DNA from: Eutypa lata
Lineage: Eukaryota > Ascomycota > Sordariomycetes > Xylariales > Diatrypaceae
Reading direction: 5' to 3'
Length of the DNA: 64,000 nt
Assembly: GCA_022661535.1 (NCBI GenBank)
Contig: JAKULF010000005.1
Location: 5,084,001 to 5,148,000, forward strand
Shown here one piece after another: positions 12,061-23,332 of the stretch. Positions within the stretch are counted from its first letter, which is position 1; every line of letters begins with the position of its first letter. Made by a program: the position numbers and the translations under genes. The notes under the pieces are model-generated. The model made no database searches, was not told the DNA's origin, and worked only from the letters and a program-made list of their open reading frames with translations.

Positions 12061-12944
12061 CAGTAGCTACCTACTGAGACTGACCCTAGAGGGATCCCCC
12101 TTTCCAGAACGGAGGTTCCCAGGTAGCTAACTTACCAAAGGGCCGTCAATTAACTAGCTCATCATATTATAATCTTCATCGTTCTACAACACAAAAAAAA
12201 TCACCGACAATCTTTTCCAGACTATTTGCGACCCATAAGCCCCTGTGCTTGTAACTCTGAGTTTTAAGTAGCTTGGTCGATGCACGATGTTTCACTAGAT
12301 TCTACTTCGTATGTAGTAGAGCATAGGTAGTAGGTATTTAGTAATCGCCTTTTTTGGTAATTCGAAGTATATATTTTATTTTTAGAAATCACAAGTCAGC
12401 TATCAGAACCTATCTACGTCATGCCCTCAGGATTAGGGAGCTGACAGACAGAATAAACTAGGCAGTAATTGGTATCAATAGAGCGACATCCCGTAACTTT
12501 GGGCTTGGCACCAACAGGGCGCAGTCTTATAGGTGAGCGAGATGACCTTGCCACTAGTTATGTACTACTCAGCATCGCACTATGGCAATGATTCGCATCT
12601 TATGAGCGTAGTAGCACCAACTAAATAATATATATATATGTTTGTCTTTTCAAGAGGGATATCAGGTCAGGCAGATGGCACTCACTCATTCATGCACACT
12701 TAGTTATCTATTAGCTCTCCATCCTCACAACACCACCCCTCAACATGTACTGAGCTATCGATAATTGTATTTAAGACCAAAGGAGTGTATCGCGTGACAT
12801 ATTCAGTTAAATTCTATTACTATACCTCGGATGACGACTTCCAACCTATCCAACGTTAAAAAAAAAATTTAGGTGCCCAGTCAGAAAACCTATCTATCAT
12901 CACACCGTAATAGCAACTTCCGCCAGACAAACGAAAACACAATA
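12061..12944. other. Divergent promoter region
   Basis: About 0.9 kb between the start of the transcription factor (-) and the hypothetical gene (+). It is moderately AT-rich with a short (AT)n run near 12628-12638. No gene seen. Confidence 0.55.
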
Positions 12945-13784
12945 ATGAATTACTACTACACCTACAAGCTCGACTGCGAGCGCCACACCTTCCGAGGCGA
13001 CGAACTCTTCATCCGCCCCATAAACCCACAATCCTCCTCCTCCTCCTCCTCCTCCTCCTCCTCCATCGGACCTCCCATCCTCTCGGCCAAACTCCACACC
13101 GGCCACCTCAACCTCCACAGCGGACCAGCCGTCGAGGCGGCGCCTCTCCTGGCCACGGCCTCGTACCCCACCAAGGGGTCCAAGATCGAGCTCCGCGCCG
13201 GCCCCGGCGCCGGCGGCGGTAGTCGTTCTGCTGCTCGCGCGAAGCTGACCCACTCGTACGTGCAGCTGCTCGACCCGGCGGGCCGCGCCACGGCCGAGAT
13301 CGCCAAGCCCAAGAAGAGCTTCTGGACCGGCAAGGTCAAGGACCCCTCGGTGCGGGGCTGCTACGCGGCCGTGCTCCCGGACGGCGCGAGGGTGCGGTGG
13401 GAGGGGGCTCCGTACCCGCCGCCGAAGACGGGACTGTTCCGCCGCGCCGCCGATAAGAACGCGGCGAAGATGCGCTGCGTGCTGGTCGATGGGACCGGGA
13501 GGAGCGGGGAGCTGCTCGGGGAGCTGATGGCGAGTAACGATGTTGTGAGGCTTATGCGGGGTGGTCAGCTTTTGGGAGGTGGTGGTGGTGATGGGTCAAT
13601 GCTGGGTGTGTATGTGCTGCTGGGGTTTGTTAGCTTGTTCGAGAGGGCGAGGGAGAGGGATAGGAAGAAGGCGGAGTTCGAGTTCGATGCTGATTTCATG
13701 ATTGATGGGGGCGGTGACGGTGGTGGTGGTGATGGTGGGGGCGGAGGGGATGGAGGGGGAGGGGGAGGGGGAGGGGGTAGCTAA
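12945..13784 (+). CDS. Hypothetical protein with poly-Ser and poly-Gly tracts
   Basis: Single-exon frame of 279 aa from the ATG of MNYYYTYKLDCERHTF. An earlier in-frame ATG at 12873 would add 24 unlikely residues. After a short N-terminal segment (FRGDELFIRP) comes a pure serine run encoded by (TCC)n. The body has patches that look folded: KLHTGHLNLHSG, ATASYPTKGSKIEL, SYVQLLDPAGR, AKPKKSFWTGKVKDPSV and GCYAAVLPDGARVRWEG. A hydrophobic stretch (MLGVYVLLGFVSLF) lies near residue 230. The end is an almost pure Gly/Asp then Gly tail. I do not recognise the family. The repeated beta-strand-like blocks could fit a tubby/LURP-one-like barrel, but that is a guess. Codon third positions are GC-rich in the body, which supports real coding. 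Confidence 0.65.
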   Translation: MNYYYTYKLDCERHTFRGDELFIRPINPQSSSSSSSSSSSIGPPILSAKLHTGHLNLHSGPAVEAAPLLATASYPTKGSKIELRAGPGAGGGSRSAARAKLTHSYVQLLDPAGRATAEIAKPKKSFWTGKVKDPSVRGCYAAVLPDGARVRWEGAPYPPPKTGLFRRAADKNAAKMRCVLVDGTGRSGELLGELMASNDVVRLMRGGQLLGGGGGDGSMLGVYVLLGFVSLFERARERDRKKAEFEFDADFMIDGGGDGGGGDGGGGGDGGGGGGGGGS

Positions 13785-14158
13785 TGGGATTCGTGAAAGA
13801 GAATAAGGAGTCATAGAGCAATGTTTTCTGTATGGCGTATGTATATGATCCTCAATGCTTCAATATCAGTTTTGTAGGTTCAAGCATTGCCTGGCGTGAC
13901 ATTACAGACTAGAAGATATATATATGTGTGTTTGTGTCTCCGTGCTCCTCCCGAATATGAAAAGGAAAGGGCCTAGCAATCAATGCAAGGTTCAATAATG
14001 CATCTATCTATTACTTAGAGATTAGTTAAAGACATCCTAAAATAGTATACTAGTCCTATATATATTCGTTAAGGCTTCACAAGGTGAGCGCAACAGAGGA
14101 TAGCTAGGTAGAATGGGTTTAAGTGGAAGGTGATGATAGAGCCTCCAAAAGGTACACG

Positions 14159-14189
<31 letters not shown>

Positions 14190-14266
14190 GTATGCAAGTG
14201 ACTAGTCTAACTACATATACAAAAGTAACATCAAAAAGTAACTTCTAATAACAAATTCCTTGGTTG
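13785..14266. repeat. Intergenic stretch with CA/TA microsatellite
   Basis: 3' flank of the hypothetical gene. It contains a compound (CA)n(TA)n microsatellite at about 14155-14190 and a short run of alternating TA at 13917-13924. No gene. Confidence 0.7.
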
Positions 14267-14385
14267 GGCCCGAACCCGGGATCGAACCGGGGACCTCTCG
14301 CATTCTGAAGAGAACATACTTAGTTATGTCTAAACTAAACGTTCTACTCCCCAAAGCGAGAATCATACCTCTAGACCATCCGGGC
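14267..14385 (-). tRNA. tRNA-Pro (anticodon TGG) with intron
   Basis: On the minus strand a cloverleaf can be drawn: acceptor stem GCCCGGA pairs with TTCGGGC (one G-T pair), A box TGGTCTAGAGG, anticodon stem CTCGC/GCGAG, and T arm CCGGTTCGATCCCGG. The anticodon loop reads TTTGGG before and T after an intron of about 47 nt (14303-14349), inserted one base 3' of the anticodon as in eukaryotic nuclear tRNAs. Anticodon TGG gives proline. Mature length about 72 nt with discriminator C. No CCA is encoded, as expected. Confidence 0.9.
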
Positions 14386-14425
14386 AAAGGCAAATTAGGA
14401 AAATTGTTTGAAAAGAAACCGAAAA

Positions 14426-14517
14426 GCTCTCGATCGGGGAATTGAACCCCGGCCACCTGCGTATTTTGTCGAAAATAAATGACAAGCAGGTATCCTAACC
14501 ACTAGACGAATCAAGAG
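14426..14517 (-). tRNA. tRNA-Asp (anticodon GTC) with intron
   Basis: Minus strand. The acceptor stem CTCTTGA pairs with TCGAGAG (one G-T), A box TCGTCTAGTGG, anticodon stem CCTGC/GCAGG, and T arm CGGGGTTCAATTCCCCG. The loop reads TTGTCA, then an 18-nt AT-rich intron (14462-14479), then C. The anticodon is therefore GTC, aspartate. Mature length about 74 nt. It lies 40 bp upstream of tRNA-Pro on the same strand. The identity depends on placing the intron one base after the anticodon. Confidence 0.8.
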
Positions 14518-15402
14518 GGTGAAAACCAAGACAATTCGTCTGATTAGTAATTGGTGGTTAATTTTGCCGTAAGTGGTTCTTATATGGATGGCTCTTTGGC
14601 TCTTTCTTGTCCCTCCCTAATTGATAGCCCCCCTTTTTTACCAAAAATAAAAAATATGTGAGAGAAATGTAAATATATGATAAGATACAAACTATACAAT
14701 TCCAAGAGACGTATTTCCTGTGTAATTATGTGATTAGTCCTTGGAACCGGATCGTACACAGGCTGCGCTGCAGAAAATAGCTTCATGTAGGCGTGTGGGG
14801 TCTTCGTTAAAGAGGTAAGGAAGGACGTGAAATTTTATCAACCCGAGCTGGCAAGACTTATAAGAGAGGATCTCAAACGACCCATTCTAGATATGTGATA
14901 CATACCATACATACCATTATACTTTGAATTTAAGGAAATACGATGATGATGATGATGATTTGATAGGGAGAGATTTAGAATACCTACTACGTACCTAGTT
15001 TTAACAATGGTTAGCATCTGAAACTAGGAACTTGCCCTCCTTATGGGGGAAAACACGCAAATTATTCTTAGAATCTCTGCATAGTTCACAGTGAAGGGGA
15101 TCGATCCCTTTGTAAATCTGGAAACTATTCGTAGTATATAATCAATGAATTATATCACTATAAGCTAAGTTAAACATGGAAACTAATGCTAATTCATTTT
15201 TGCTCACAACAAAAACGCCTGCTAAGTTAAGACAAACCAACCCCTAATCCCGACATGATTAGGTAAATGCCCTCTCCTTCTTAGCCATAAACATTAAAAA
15301 AAGTCCTATACTCATCAAATCATTCCTCATAATAGTTGATTAAACCTTGAAACCCCCTTTTTTTCTTCTTCATCCCCTCCTCAAATTACTTTTTTTATTT
15401 TT
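14518..15402. other. Intergenic, AT-rich 3' flank of HSP104
   Basis: About 0.9 kb with several T-runs near 15355-15405, just downstream of the Hsp104 stop on the minus strand. No gene or recognisable element seen. Confidence 0.55.
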
Positions 15403-18186
15403 TTAATCATAAATATCCTCATCCATGTCGTCCTCGGGCGCGACGTCCTCGACCGCGTCGTCCTCGTCGATGAGCATGTCGTCCTCCTCGCTCAGGTCGC
15501 TCTCGGTGTGGTTGGCGAAGACCTGGATCTTGTTGCCGACGAGGCCGACCTTGGCGGACTCGCCGTCGCGGATGGCGCCGCGCAGGATGAGCACGGCCAG
15601 CCGGTTGAGCACCTCCTTCTCGATGATGCGCTGCAGCGGCCGCGCGCCGTAGACGGGCGAGTAGCCCGCGTTGCCCAGGTAGTCCTTGGCCTCCTCCGAC
15701 ACCTGGATGAACACGTTGCGGTCGTTGTCCGACAGCCGCTTCTGGATCTCGATGAGCCGCAGGTCGACAATCCGCCGGATCTCCCGCCGCGTGAGCCGGT
15801 TGAAGATCACCACCGAGTTGATCCGGTTCAGGAATTCCGGAAGGAAGTAGTTGCGCAGCGCGTTCGTCACCAGCTCCCGAGTCGTGTTGTCGATCCTGCC
15901 GTCCCGGCCCGATGGGCGCGAGAGGAATTCTGCACCCAAGTTGGACGTCATGACGACAATGCAGTTCTTGGCATCGACGACACGACCTTGGCCGTCCGTG
16001 ATGCGCCCGTCATCCATGAGTTGTAGCATGACGGTCAATATCTCCTTGGCGGCTTTCTCCACTTCGTCGAAGAGTAGGATGGAGAACGGCTTCCGACGTA
16101 GAGCTTCTGTTAGTTGACCACCAGCGTCATGTCCGACATACCCAGGTGGAGCACCGATCATTCGACTAAGTGAGTGTCGCTCCTGGTACTCAGACATATC
16201 GAACCGAATCATGGCTTTCGGGTCGTCGAACAGAAACTCAGCAAGTGCTTTGGTAAGTAGCGTCTTACCTGTTCCTGATGGACCACAGAACAGGAAGCTT
16301 GGAGGTTGATTGGGGTTGCTGAGTCCTGACCGTTGTAATCTGATTGCGTTTGAGACGGCTTGAACAGCTTCCTTCTGTCCAATAACCAACTTGCCCAGAG
16401 CCTTCTCCATGTGGATAAGCTTCTCCTTCTCTGAGGTCTTTAATCGGGTGACCGGGATGCCTGTCCACCGTGATACGATTTCGTTGATCTGGTCTGGTCC
16501 GACTACATCGGTGATCATCGCACCACCCATATCGTTGGCGGCGTTGGCAACGGCTTCAGCATCAGCCTTCGCTTTTTGTCGTTCCAACAGTTTGATGGCA
16601 TTCTCCTGTTCGGGAATAGCGTAGTATTGAAGATCAGCGGCCCTTGCATGGTCACCCATTCTGGCAGCATCCTCCATCTTGACCTTCAGCTGGTCAAGCT
16701 TCATCTTTGCTTCTTGAATGTCCTTGCCACGCTGCTTCTCGCTTTCGTATTTCTCCCGGAGAGGGCGCAACTCCTCCTCGACGTTCTCGGCATCCTTCTT
16801 AGCTTGTTCGAGGCGGTTCTTAGAAGCCTCATCCTTCTCGCGAGTCAGAGCGTGGATTTCAATTCTGAGTTGCCGCAACCTCCGTTCTAGAGAATCGATG
16901 ATTTCTGGTTGCGACTCCCTAGCTACTCTGACGGCGGCAGCAGCCTCATCAATCAGATCCACTGCCGAGTCAGGCAGACGCCGCGATGTGAGATACCGTC
17001 CAGCAAGATTGGCAGCAGCTACGATGGCACTGTCTGCGATGGTAACACCGTGATGGACCTCGTACTTCTCCTTTAATCCTCGGAGGATGGAGATTGTCTC
17101 GGGGATGCTGGGCTCCTTGACGATAACCTGTTGGAATCGTCGCTCGAAAGCGGCATCCTTCTCAATATACTTTCTATATTCAGAGAGAGTAGTTGCACCG
17201 ATACAATGCAACTGGCCGCGGGCAAGCATGGGCTTCAGTAAGTTGGCAGCGTCCATGCCACCCTCTCCGGAGGCTCCAGCGCCCATCAGCAGGTGGATTT
17301 CGTCGACGAACAAGACGATCATTTCCTTAGACTCCTGAATCTCCTTCAGAACCCCCTTCATTCTCTCCTCGAATTCACCCCGGTACTTGCTTCCGGCTAC
17401 CAAGGCGCCAACATCCAGGGATAGCAGCTTGCAGGCCGCGAGGTTGTCTGGTACATCGGCGTTGACGATCCGTTGAGCTAGACCTTCAACTACCGTGGTC
17501 TTACCGACACCGGGCTCACCAATCAGAACCGGGTTATTCTTGGTTCGTCGAGATAGAATACGGATAACCCGCCTGATTTCCTCTTCTCTACCAATGACAG
17601 GGTCAATTTTGCCTTCCCGTGCCATGGCAGTCATGTCGATTGTAAACTTGGCGAGATTTTCGTGCTCTTCTTCGGTGTCGGCGGTCTTAGAATCCACTCT
17701 CTTGGTGCCACGAATCGTCTGAACTGCTTCCTGGATTAGCTTCGGTTTCGGAATGTTGCCATCCTTCATAGCAGCGGCGATGGTTGGGTCCTCAGCAAGC
17801 GCAGTGATTAGGTGATCCACTGCGATGTAAGTGTCCTTTTGTGTTTTCTGCATGTCTTGTGCCTTTCTGAGAACGGTACTGAATGAAGGCGCCATCGAGA
17901 CAGTCTCTGGTGGTGGGTCTTGGCTGGGTAGCCGAACCAATGTCTTCTTGAGTGCCCGGTCAAGCAGCTGGGGGTCACCGTGTGCCCTCTCCACTACTTG
18001 CTTGAAGAGACTGTTCGGAGCCGCTGGTCCATTTTGTTGGTCTTTGGACTGATCCGGCGGGGGGTCAAGAAGGGAGACAGCAAGATGTACTGGTAATAAT
18101 TGTGAATGGGCATATTGTTGTGCCAAATCCATGGCATCCTCCAGGGCCTTCTTGGCCCGGTCTGTGAACTCCATGCGGGAATTCAT
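15403..18186 (-). CDS. HSP104: Hsp104/ClpB-family disaggregase
   Basis: Single exon, 927 aa from the ATG of [17 protein letters not shown] (18186). The open frame runs 42 codons further upstream without family similarity. Order of parts: ClpN double repeat (residues 1-160, [20 protein letters not shown]), NBD1 with Walker [10 protein letters not shown] and Walker [15 protein letters not shown], the coiled-coil middle domain (Arg/Glu/Lys-rich), NBD2 with Walker A GPSGTGKT and Walker [12 protein letters not shown], and a C-terminal acidic tail ([16 protein letters not shown]) typical of the cytosolic/nuclear fungal form. It solubilises heat-aggregated proteins with Hsp70/Hsp40 and remodels prions. 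The acidic end, rather than a mitochondrial presequence, argues for Hsp104 over mitochondrial Hsp78. Heat-shock-element-like triplets lie about 150 bp upstream. Confidence 0.97.
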   Translation of the reverse strand: MNSRMEFTDRAKKALEDAMDLAQQYAHSQLLPVHLAVSLLDPPPDQSKDQQNGPAAPNSLFKQVVERAHGDPQLLDRALKKTLVRLPSQDPPPETVSMAPSFSTVLRKAQDMQKTQKDTYIAVDHLITALAEDPTIAAAMKDGNIPKPKLIQEAVQTIRGTKRVDSKTADTEEEHENLAKFTIDMTAMAREGKIDPVIGREEEIRRVIRILSRRTKNNPVLIGEPGVGKTTVVEGLAQRIVNADVPDNLAACKLLSLDVGALVAGSKYRGEFEERMKGVLKEIQESKEMIVLFVDEIHLLMGAGASGEGGMDAANLLKPMLARGQLHCIGATTLSEYRKYIEKDAAFERRFQQVIVKEPSIPETISILRGLKEKYEVHHGVTIADSAIVAAANLAGRYLTSRRLPDSAVDLIDEAAAAVRVARESQPEIIDSLERRLRQLRIEIHALTREKDEASKNRLEQAKKDAENVEEELRPLREKYESEKQRGKDIQEAKMKLDQLKVKMEDAARMGDHARAADLQYYAIPEQENAIKLLERQKAKADAEAVANAANDMGGAMITDVVGPDQINEIVSRWTGIPVTRLKTSEKEKLIHMEKALGKLVIGQKEAVQAVSNAIRLQRSGLSNPNQPPSFLFCGPSGTGKTLLTKALAEFLFDDPKAMIRFDMSEYQERHSLSRMIGAPPGYVGHDAGGQLTEALRRKPFSILLFDEVEKAAKEILTVMLQLMDDGRITDGQGRVVDAKNCIVVMTSNLGAEFLSRPSGRDGRIDNTTRELVTNALRNYFLPEFLNRINSVVIFNRLTRREIRRIVDLRLIEIQKRLSDNDRNVFIQVSEEAKDYLGNAGYSPVYGARPLQRIIEKEVLNRLAVLILRGAIRDGESAKVGLVGNKIQVFANHTESDLSEEDDMLIDEDDAVEDVAPEDDMDEDIYD

Positions 18187-19112
18187 TTTGGCGATGTTTG
18201 TGTGGAGTGGTTTCTCGTATTTTGTCTTGGGGTTGAAAGAGAAATATGTTTCACGTCTTTGCGTTGAGTAGGTAATGTGTAATGAAGCCTCGTGTGGATT
18301 GCTTCGAGACAAGAGTTATTTGGGTATCACTAGAAGAATATTCTGTTCTAGAACTATAATTATTTCGTGAATAAAGGGAGACAGAATTGAGACAAATGTG
18401 ACACTTGAGACTTATTTATCCTTTGAAGCCTGAGAAAGCAATTGTGGAGAGGATCGTATGGCAGACCATTCGATATGACGAGAGAAATTTCCATGGAGGT
18501 CGAGAGCAGGTCAACGGACGTACGAGAGCTTTACAGCGGCTTCGGGACCTTTCCTTGAATAGCACTAGATACATCATAGCCGGTGATTCATGAGCAATCA
18601 GGAATCTTCAATCCTGGTAGGAGAAGCTTCTAGGGGTTACTTAGTGGGGTAAGCTACAGCTATGGAAGACTGTGTCACTGCCTGATTAGGCGGCTTCTGA
18701 CCAATGAGAATTCTCAGTTCTTAGGGCATTGATTCCTCGAAAGCCTGAGAGATCTCACTAAGATGCCTTAACAAAATCGACCAATGAGAATTGATTTCTT
18801 CTTTTACGATAGGTCATAAGGTCTAAACAGCTGGCAGGCTGGGCTGACAGGCATTTAAAATCGAAAGGTCTAACGGCTGCCACCAGCTGTCAGAGTAGAA
18901 TATCGGAACGGCATTTCTTGAATACCGACAAGCTGAGAGGCGGCCCGCAATTGGAGGTCCGATTTCATTGTGGGTCCCGATAGTTATCGATTTTCCTAAT
19001 TGGAATTTGAAAGTTTTGGGAGTTTGGATTGATTGATTGATCGATCGATTGTCAAATCATCCCCCAGAGCTTTACAACTTGCGACACGACGCATGTGAGG
19101 GGGAGGCAAACC
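18187..19112. promoter_or_regulatory. Divergent HSP104/MHR1 promoter with duplicated CCAAT motif
   Basis: Shared upstream region of two divergent genes. It holds the heat-shock-like cluster near its left end and two exact 14-bp copies of GACCAATGAGAATT at 18699-18712 and 18779-18792, 80 bp apart in the same orientation. Both carry a CCAAT box. CAGCTG-containing blocks near 18830 and 18890 are roughly inverted to each other. Confidence 0.5.
18333..18353 (-). promoter_or_regulatory. Heat-shock-element-like cluster upstream of HSP104
   Basis: About 150 bp before the Hsp104 ATG there are closely spaced nGAAn/nTTCn units: GAATATTC followed after two bases by TTCTAGAA. Two pairs have the GAAnnTTC or TTCnnGAA spacing bound by Hsf1, although the middle pair is not alternating, so it is an imperfect gapped element. 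Position upstream of a canonical heat-shock gene supports function. Confidence 0.6.
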
Positions 19113-20140
19113 ATGGCTCTGTGTCTCAATTCGTTAGTAGCGAGGCAGCTCGGGAAGCTGTCTCTCGGTATATCTCAGACGAGCGTACGGCTCAATCACA
19201 GCAAGCGGAAACAGAAGGAGAGAGTCGAGCCGGAGTTCGCGCCGGGCCATGGCGAGCGGATATGGATATTCAACCACTTCCTCGAGGGGATGACGGTGTA
19301 TTCTCACAAGCCGGTGCTCAAGGTACATACATACACACACACACACACACATACACACACACATACACACACACATACAATCCTTCCATCATTCGTGTAC
19401 CCTAGCTAGGAGAGGGGTATGAAACAATAACAATACAACGATCAACGTCCTAACGGTTATAAAACCAAACTTTACAGGCAAACCGAGCGCTGAAACAAAT
19501 CCCCTTCAACGGCAAGAAGCTGAAGCCGTCCAAGCTGCGGAAGGACTACTGGCGGCCGCTGGCGATGATCCAGCTGCCCGAGGGGTACGGCGAGGTCGGG
19601 CGGAGCGTGTACCAGCGGATGCGGGAGCTCAAGACGCTGCACGAGCTGGCCTGGGGCAACGGGATGCTCTACGACAAAGCGACCCGCCGGACCCTGACGC
19701 GCCACGAGCGCGGCCGCCGCCTCAACGACCAGAAGGCCAACACCATCGCCGACGTGGCCGCCGTCCTCGCCGGCGTCGGCAAGGGCAACAAGATGCGCCC
19801 CGCGACCATCCTGGCCGACGACGCGGACGAAGAGGTGGACGCGGTGGCCGGGCGCCCGGGCAATACCGCTCGCCTCTCGGACCTCGAGGGCGGGCTGCTC
19901 AAGGCTACGGTGTTCTGGGCGAATGGGCTCGACCAGAACTTCGCCCAGGAGTGGCCTGTCAACGTCACGCACGCCACCTTCGAGAATTCGGAGTGGCAGC
20001 CGCTCGAGCAGGAGGTGCTAGCAAGGTTGGACGAAGGTCAGAGTGAAGATGGGCAAGAGTCACAAAAAGCACCATCAGACTTGGTGGCGAACGAGGAGCT
20101 ACGGGCGGGTTCGGAAGAGACGCGGAAACCAAGTCCGTAA
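19113..20140 (+). CDS. MHR1: Mhr1/mL67, mitochondrial ribosomal and recombination protein
   Basis: Two exons, 19113-19322 and 19478-20140, with a 155-bp intron (GTACAT...CAG, phase 0), 290 aa. The N-terminus (MALCLNSLVARQLGKLS...) looks like a mitochondrial presequence. The Mhr1 domain covers roughly residues 40-130: ERIWIFNHFLEGMTVYS, the VLK|ANRALKQIPFNGKK junction, KLRKDYWRPLAMIQLPEG and QRMRELKTLHELAWG. The fungal C-terminal extension (about residues 150-290) is variable and acidic. In yeast the protein is both a large-subunit mitoribosome component (mL67) and a factor in mitochondrial homologous recombination. The intron holds a (CA)n run right behind the donor site. Confidence 0.9.
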
Positions 20141-20389
20141 TTTTAAGGCAAAAAAAAAACAAATAATATCTCGAGGAAAAACAAGTTCATCAGGCCTTTC
20201 TTATTATTACGGCTCAAGTGTATCCTATTCATCATCATGACCCTGTCCAGGTAGGTTTCCCCTGTGGACATTTCGGGGGTTTCTTGTACTGGAAACAAAA
20301 TGTACTACCAGCAACAATGTATCATACCCCTATAACCCCCAAACAAATGCCTCAAAAACACAAACGCCTGCTACATAAACAGCTAGAGA
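20141..20389. other. Short convergent 3' spacer
   Basis: Gap of 249 bp between the convergent stops of MHR1 and the sulfotransferase-like gene. It begins with a poly-A run at about 20150-20159. Nothing else seen. Confidence 0.6.
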
Positions 20390-22019
20390 CTAGACCTTGA
20401 CAGCAAAGGACTTCAGGTACTCGTAGTATGGAATATTTTCATCCACGGAGGCTCTGATGACCTTGGCGGCTTCCTCGCCGTACTTCCGTCGCCAATCCTC
20501 ATTTTCAGATTCTTCGGTGACGGTTTTCTAATACCAGGTTAGAACCGGGATGATATACGTTACATACGTCTGGTGACTGGATTGGCAAGGGAAGAACAAC
20601 TTACGTGAGCGGTAGTCCTGGCACTCAGCTTCGTGCTGTTGATGGCGTCGTTGTGGAAGCCATTCCACTTGGCGAAGACGCCCGACACGTAGCGCTGGTT
20701 CTCGGGGTCGTCCCACGACAGCATGTCGGGGGTGTACTCGATGCCGGTCTCGCGGCAGAACGCCTCGATGACCTCCTTGGGCTTGTCCAGGAGGTCGTCG
20801 GCGTCGAGGACGGTGATGCTGACCTCGCCCTCGGCCGTGGGCTCTCCGGCCCTGGCGGGGCCGACGAGCTTCTGGTCCCGCAGGAAGTCGAACAGCCGCA
20901 CGAGCTCCGCGTACCCCGCCTCGTTGGGCATGTAGTGCGTGAAGCCGGTGACCTCGCTCTGCGGCGGCACGCAGCACCGGTAGTATGAGGGGATGGACCG
21001 CCGCGGGTGGCGGATCAGGAAGGCGAAGTGGTACTTCTTGAGGGTCTCCAGGGGCACGATGGTGGGGTTGCCCGGCTCGGAGACGCCGCTCCTCCTGACG
21101 CCGTTAGTGGTGGTAATGGTAGGGGCGCCATTCGTCTTCTCCTTGAGGAGACAGGGCGCAATGGTGGCGGGCTTGTTGTCCGGCGGCATCAGGTAGTAGG
21201 CCATATCCTTGATGAAGATCCGCTTATCCTGTGTGCCATTGTGTTAGTCTACGATCTGTTTCGCTAGCCAGTAAGCAGCTAAGATGCAGTGGTCTGGATT
21301 ATTGCGGGCATAAGGGGTGAACCCGGATCTCCGGCCTTAGATTAAGAAAAATAGTCGTGAAGTCTCTAACCAATGGCTTCCTGTAGTGAAAGAGGGGCTA
21401 TAACGAAATGCCGACATTCTGAAATTGTGCCGTTCCCAAATGTTGAGATATTCTAAGGGTTGTGCTGGTGAAGATGGCGAGCATTCCTCACCATCGCATC
21501 AAACATCAGATTGGATTGGCGCAGTTCCAGTTGAACGGCCCATTGTTTCTGTACTCATATTGCACTTGCAACATGAAGAAGCAGAATATAGAGGTTCGGG
21601 AGACAATTTGGTGACAATTTGGTATGTTTTGGGGGCAAGAACGACTCAATATAGGGGAAGTGACGGTAGGAGTGGGGATAGTCTCACCTCGCTGTCATCT
21701 TCATTGATTCTGTCAAATACATCTTGGTAAGTGGTCTCAGAGAAGCCACTTTGCTCCCGAGTGTCGGGGTCGTTTTCAAAACGCTGGCTGAGTCTCTCAG
21801 GTCCGTAGTAAAAAGCGTCGCCGAATGGCTCGTGTTCACAGACCAGAGTGTCCCGGCGAGTCATAAACACCTAGGAGGCACCGGAAGGTTAATATCCAAA
21901 CAGCACTAATTTTCTTAGTGATTCCTGCAAGGAGAAAGTATAATAAAAAAACTCACTCGCTCGAAAGCTGTAGAGCATGCACGCGGGTGCGTGGCCACGA
22001 AGATGGGCTTGGCGGACAT
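20390..22019 (-). CDS. Sulfotransferase-like P-loop protein
   Basis: Four exons on the minus strand: 21957-22019, 21688-21870, 20605-21228 and 20390-20527, 335 aa, all introns phase 0 with GT...AG ends. The N-terminus reads MSAKPIFVATHPRACSTAFE, matching the 5'-phosphosulfate-binding loop position of sulfotransferases (here HPRACST). Further in, KYHFAFLIRHPRRSIPSYYR fits the 3'-phosphate-binding motif (R..P..S..S). The C-terminal half contains SITVLDADDLLDKPKEVI and FCRETGIEY, common in fungal members of this superfamily. The third exon carries an insert (TITTTNGVRRSGVSE). The family is often linked to small-molecule modification, but I cannot name a substrate. No biosynthetic partners lie beside it. 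Confidence 0.8.
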
Positions 22020-22285
22020 TTTGATAATATTGGGGCGGTCGATGGCGCAATCGAGGGAAGTAATGTTGTGATATACCAGGGTCGAGCGTTAAGCAAGTCA
22101 GATTATAGGGCTCCGCGAAGAAAATAATTAAGAGCCGTGATCATCGAGTTGAACCTTGTAGCATCTGTGTGTCGGTACGACAGTAGTATAGTAGGTAGCT
22201 GTGTAAGGTATATGGTTTAAGTGAACATAGCAAAGGAGAAGCTGAGATGGGATCAAGAAGAGAAGGATAGCACAACGAAGAAGAC

Positions 22286-22307
22286 ATATATATATATATA
22301 TATATAC
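22286..22307. repeat. (TA)n microsatellite
   Basis: Eleven alternating TA dinucleotides upstream of the sulfotransferase-like gene. Confidence 0.85.
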
Positions 22308-23332
22308 CTACATATTTCTACAGATAGGGGACTGTCAGATAACCGATGCCGTTGCCTCAGCCGCCGACAGGAACTCCTCCAACGCATATGATGCTACAAT
22401 GCGCGAAAAGGCGACGGGCCAATGTACATTAGTAGACGGCTATAGATCCTGCCTGAACATCACGATACAACTTGTGAAAGTTGTACCTTTCAGGCAAAGA
22501 TGCCGAGGAAGGGTCCATGACTTCCAAGTCACTCGACCGTGCCGACCCCCATAGAAACTAGGGTCATATGTAGGTAGCTGGTAGCTACATACATCACTGT
22601 GGGAATACTAACCCATCTTTGAAATTCCTTACAGCTTAGAGGCCCAGGTGGCGTTGTCGTGGTGTGAGCAAGAGTCTGGTAAGTCCTGTACAACGGTACG
22701 GCTTCATTGGTAGAGGACAAGGATCTAAGAGAGAGAGTTCGCTGGGCATCACATGTACCTATGCAAGCATACATACAGTACATACACGAGCCTTTAGTTT
22801 TTCTATGGTAGGAGGTACGTTAGTTATTTAATTCATACCTACAAAAGTACGGTAAGAGAAGCTCAGATACTCCCAGGTGAACACAAAAATTACACTCATC
22901 TCAAACCTAATCTTTGTTTTCGGGATGACGAACTTGTAAGCCGTGAGAATTGAGCTGACGACAATTCCATTATCTCCTCGTTCTTTACACCAGAAAGCTA
23001 CATGTTTCCCTCTCAAACTCCGGGTCCTGGTATATATACACACTGTCAGTATTACTCGCCATCGTCCTACTAGTTTTTCAAAAAAAACCTCTATAGCGGT
23101 TCCAGTCTGGTTGTACAATACATAGTAAAACCTTGTTAACAGGGCGTCATTTGGTCTAGATCTACGACCCGCTCCGAGTTGTGCCGGCCAGTAGAAGCTC
23201 AAGAAGCTCTTACCCCTGTTGAACTTATGTGTGGGTAGTACACAACTCTCAAGTCTCAACTCAAAAAATCCACAAGATACACAAGATACATAAAGGAGAT
23301 GTGAAGGAGGTGACGTAATAATGAAAACTTAA

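Noticed and set aside
21310..21345. GTGAACCCGGATCTCCGGCC as part of a tRNA
   Set aside because: It lies in an intron of the sulfotransferase-like gene and has no cloverleaf partner sequences.
22828..23259. 143-codon minus-strand open frame, possible LTR remnant
   Set aside because: Residues do not resemble a known protein. I looked for paired TG...CA ends with a target duplication around the TGTTAACAAGG-like motif and found none.
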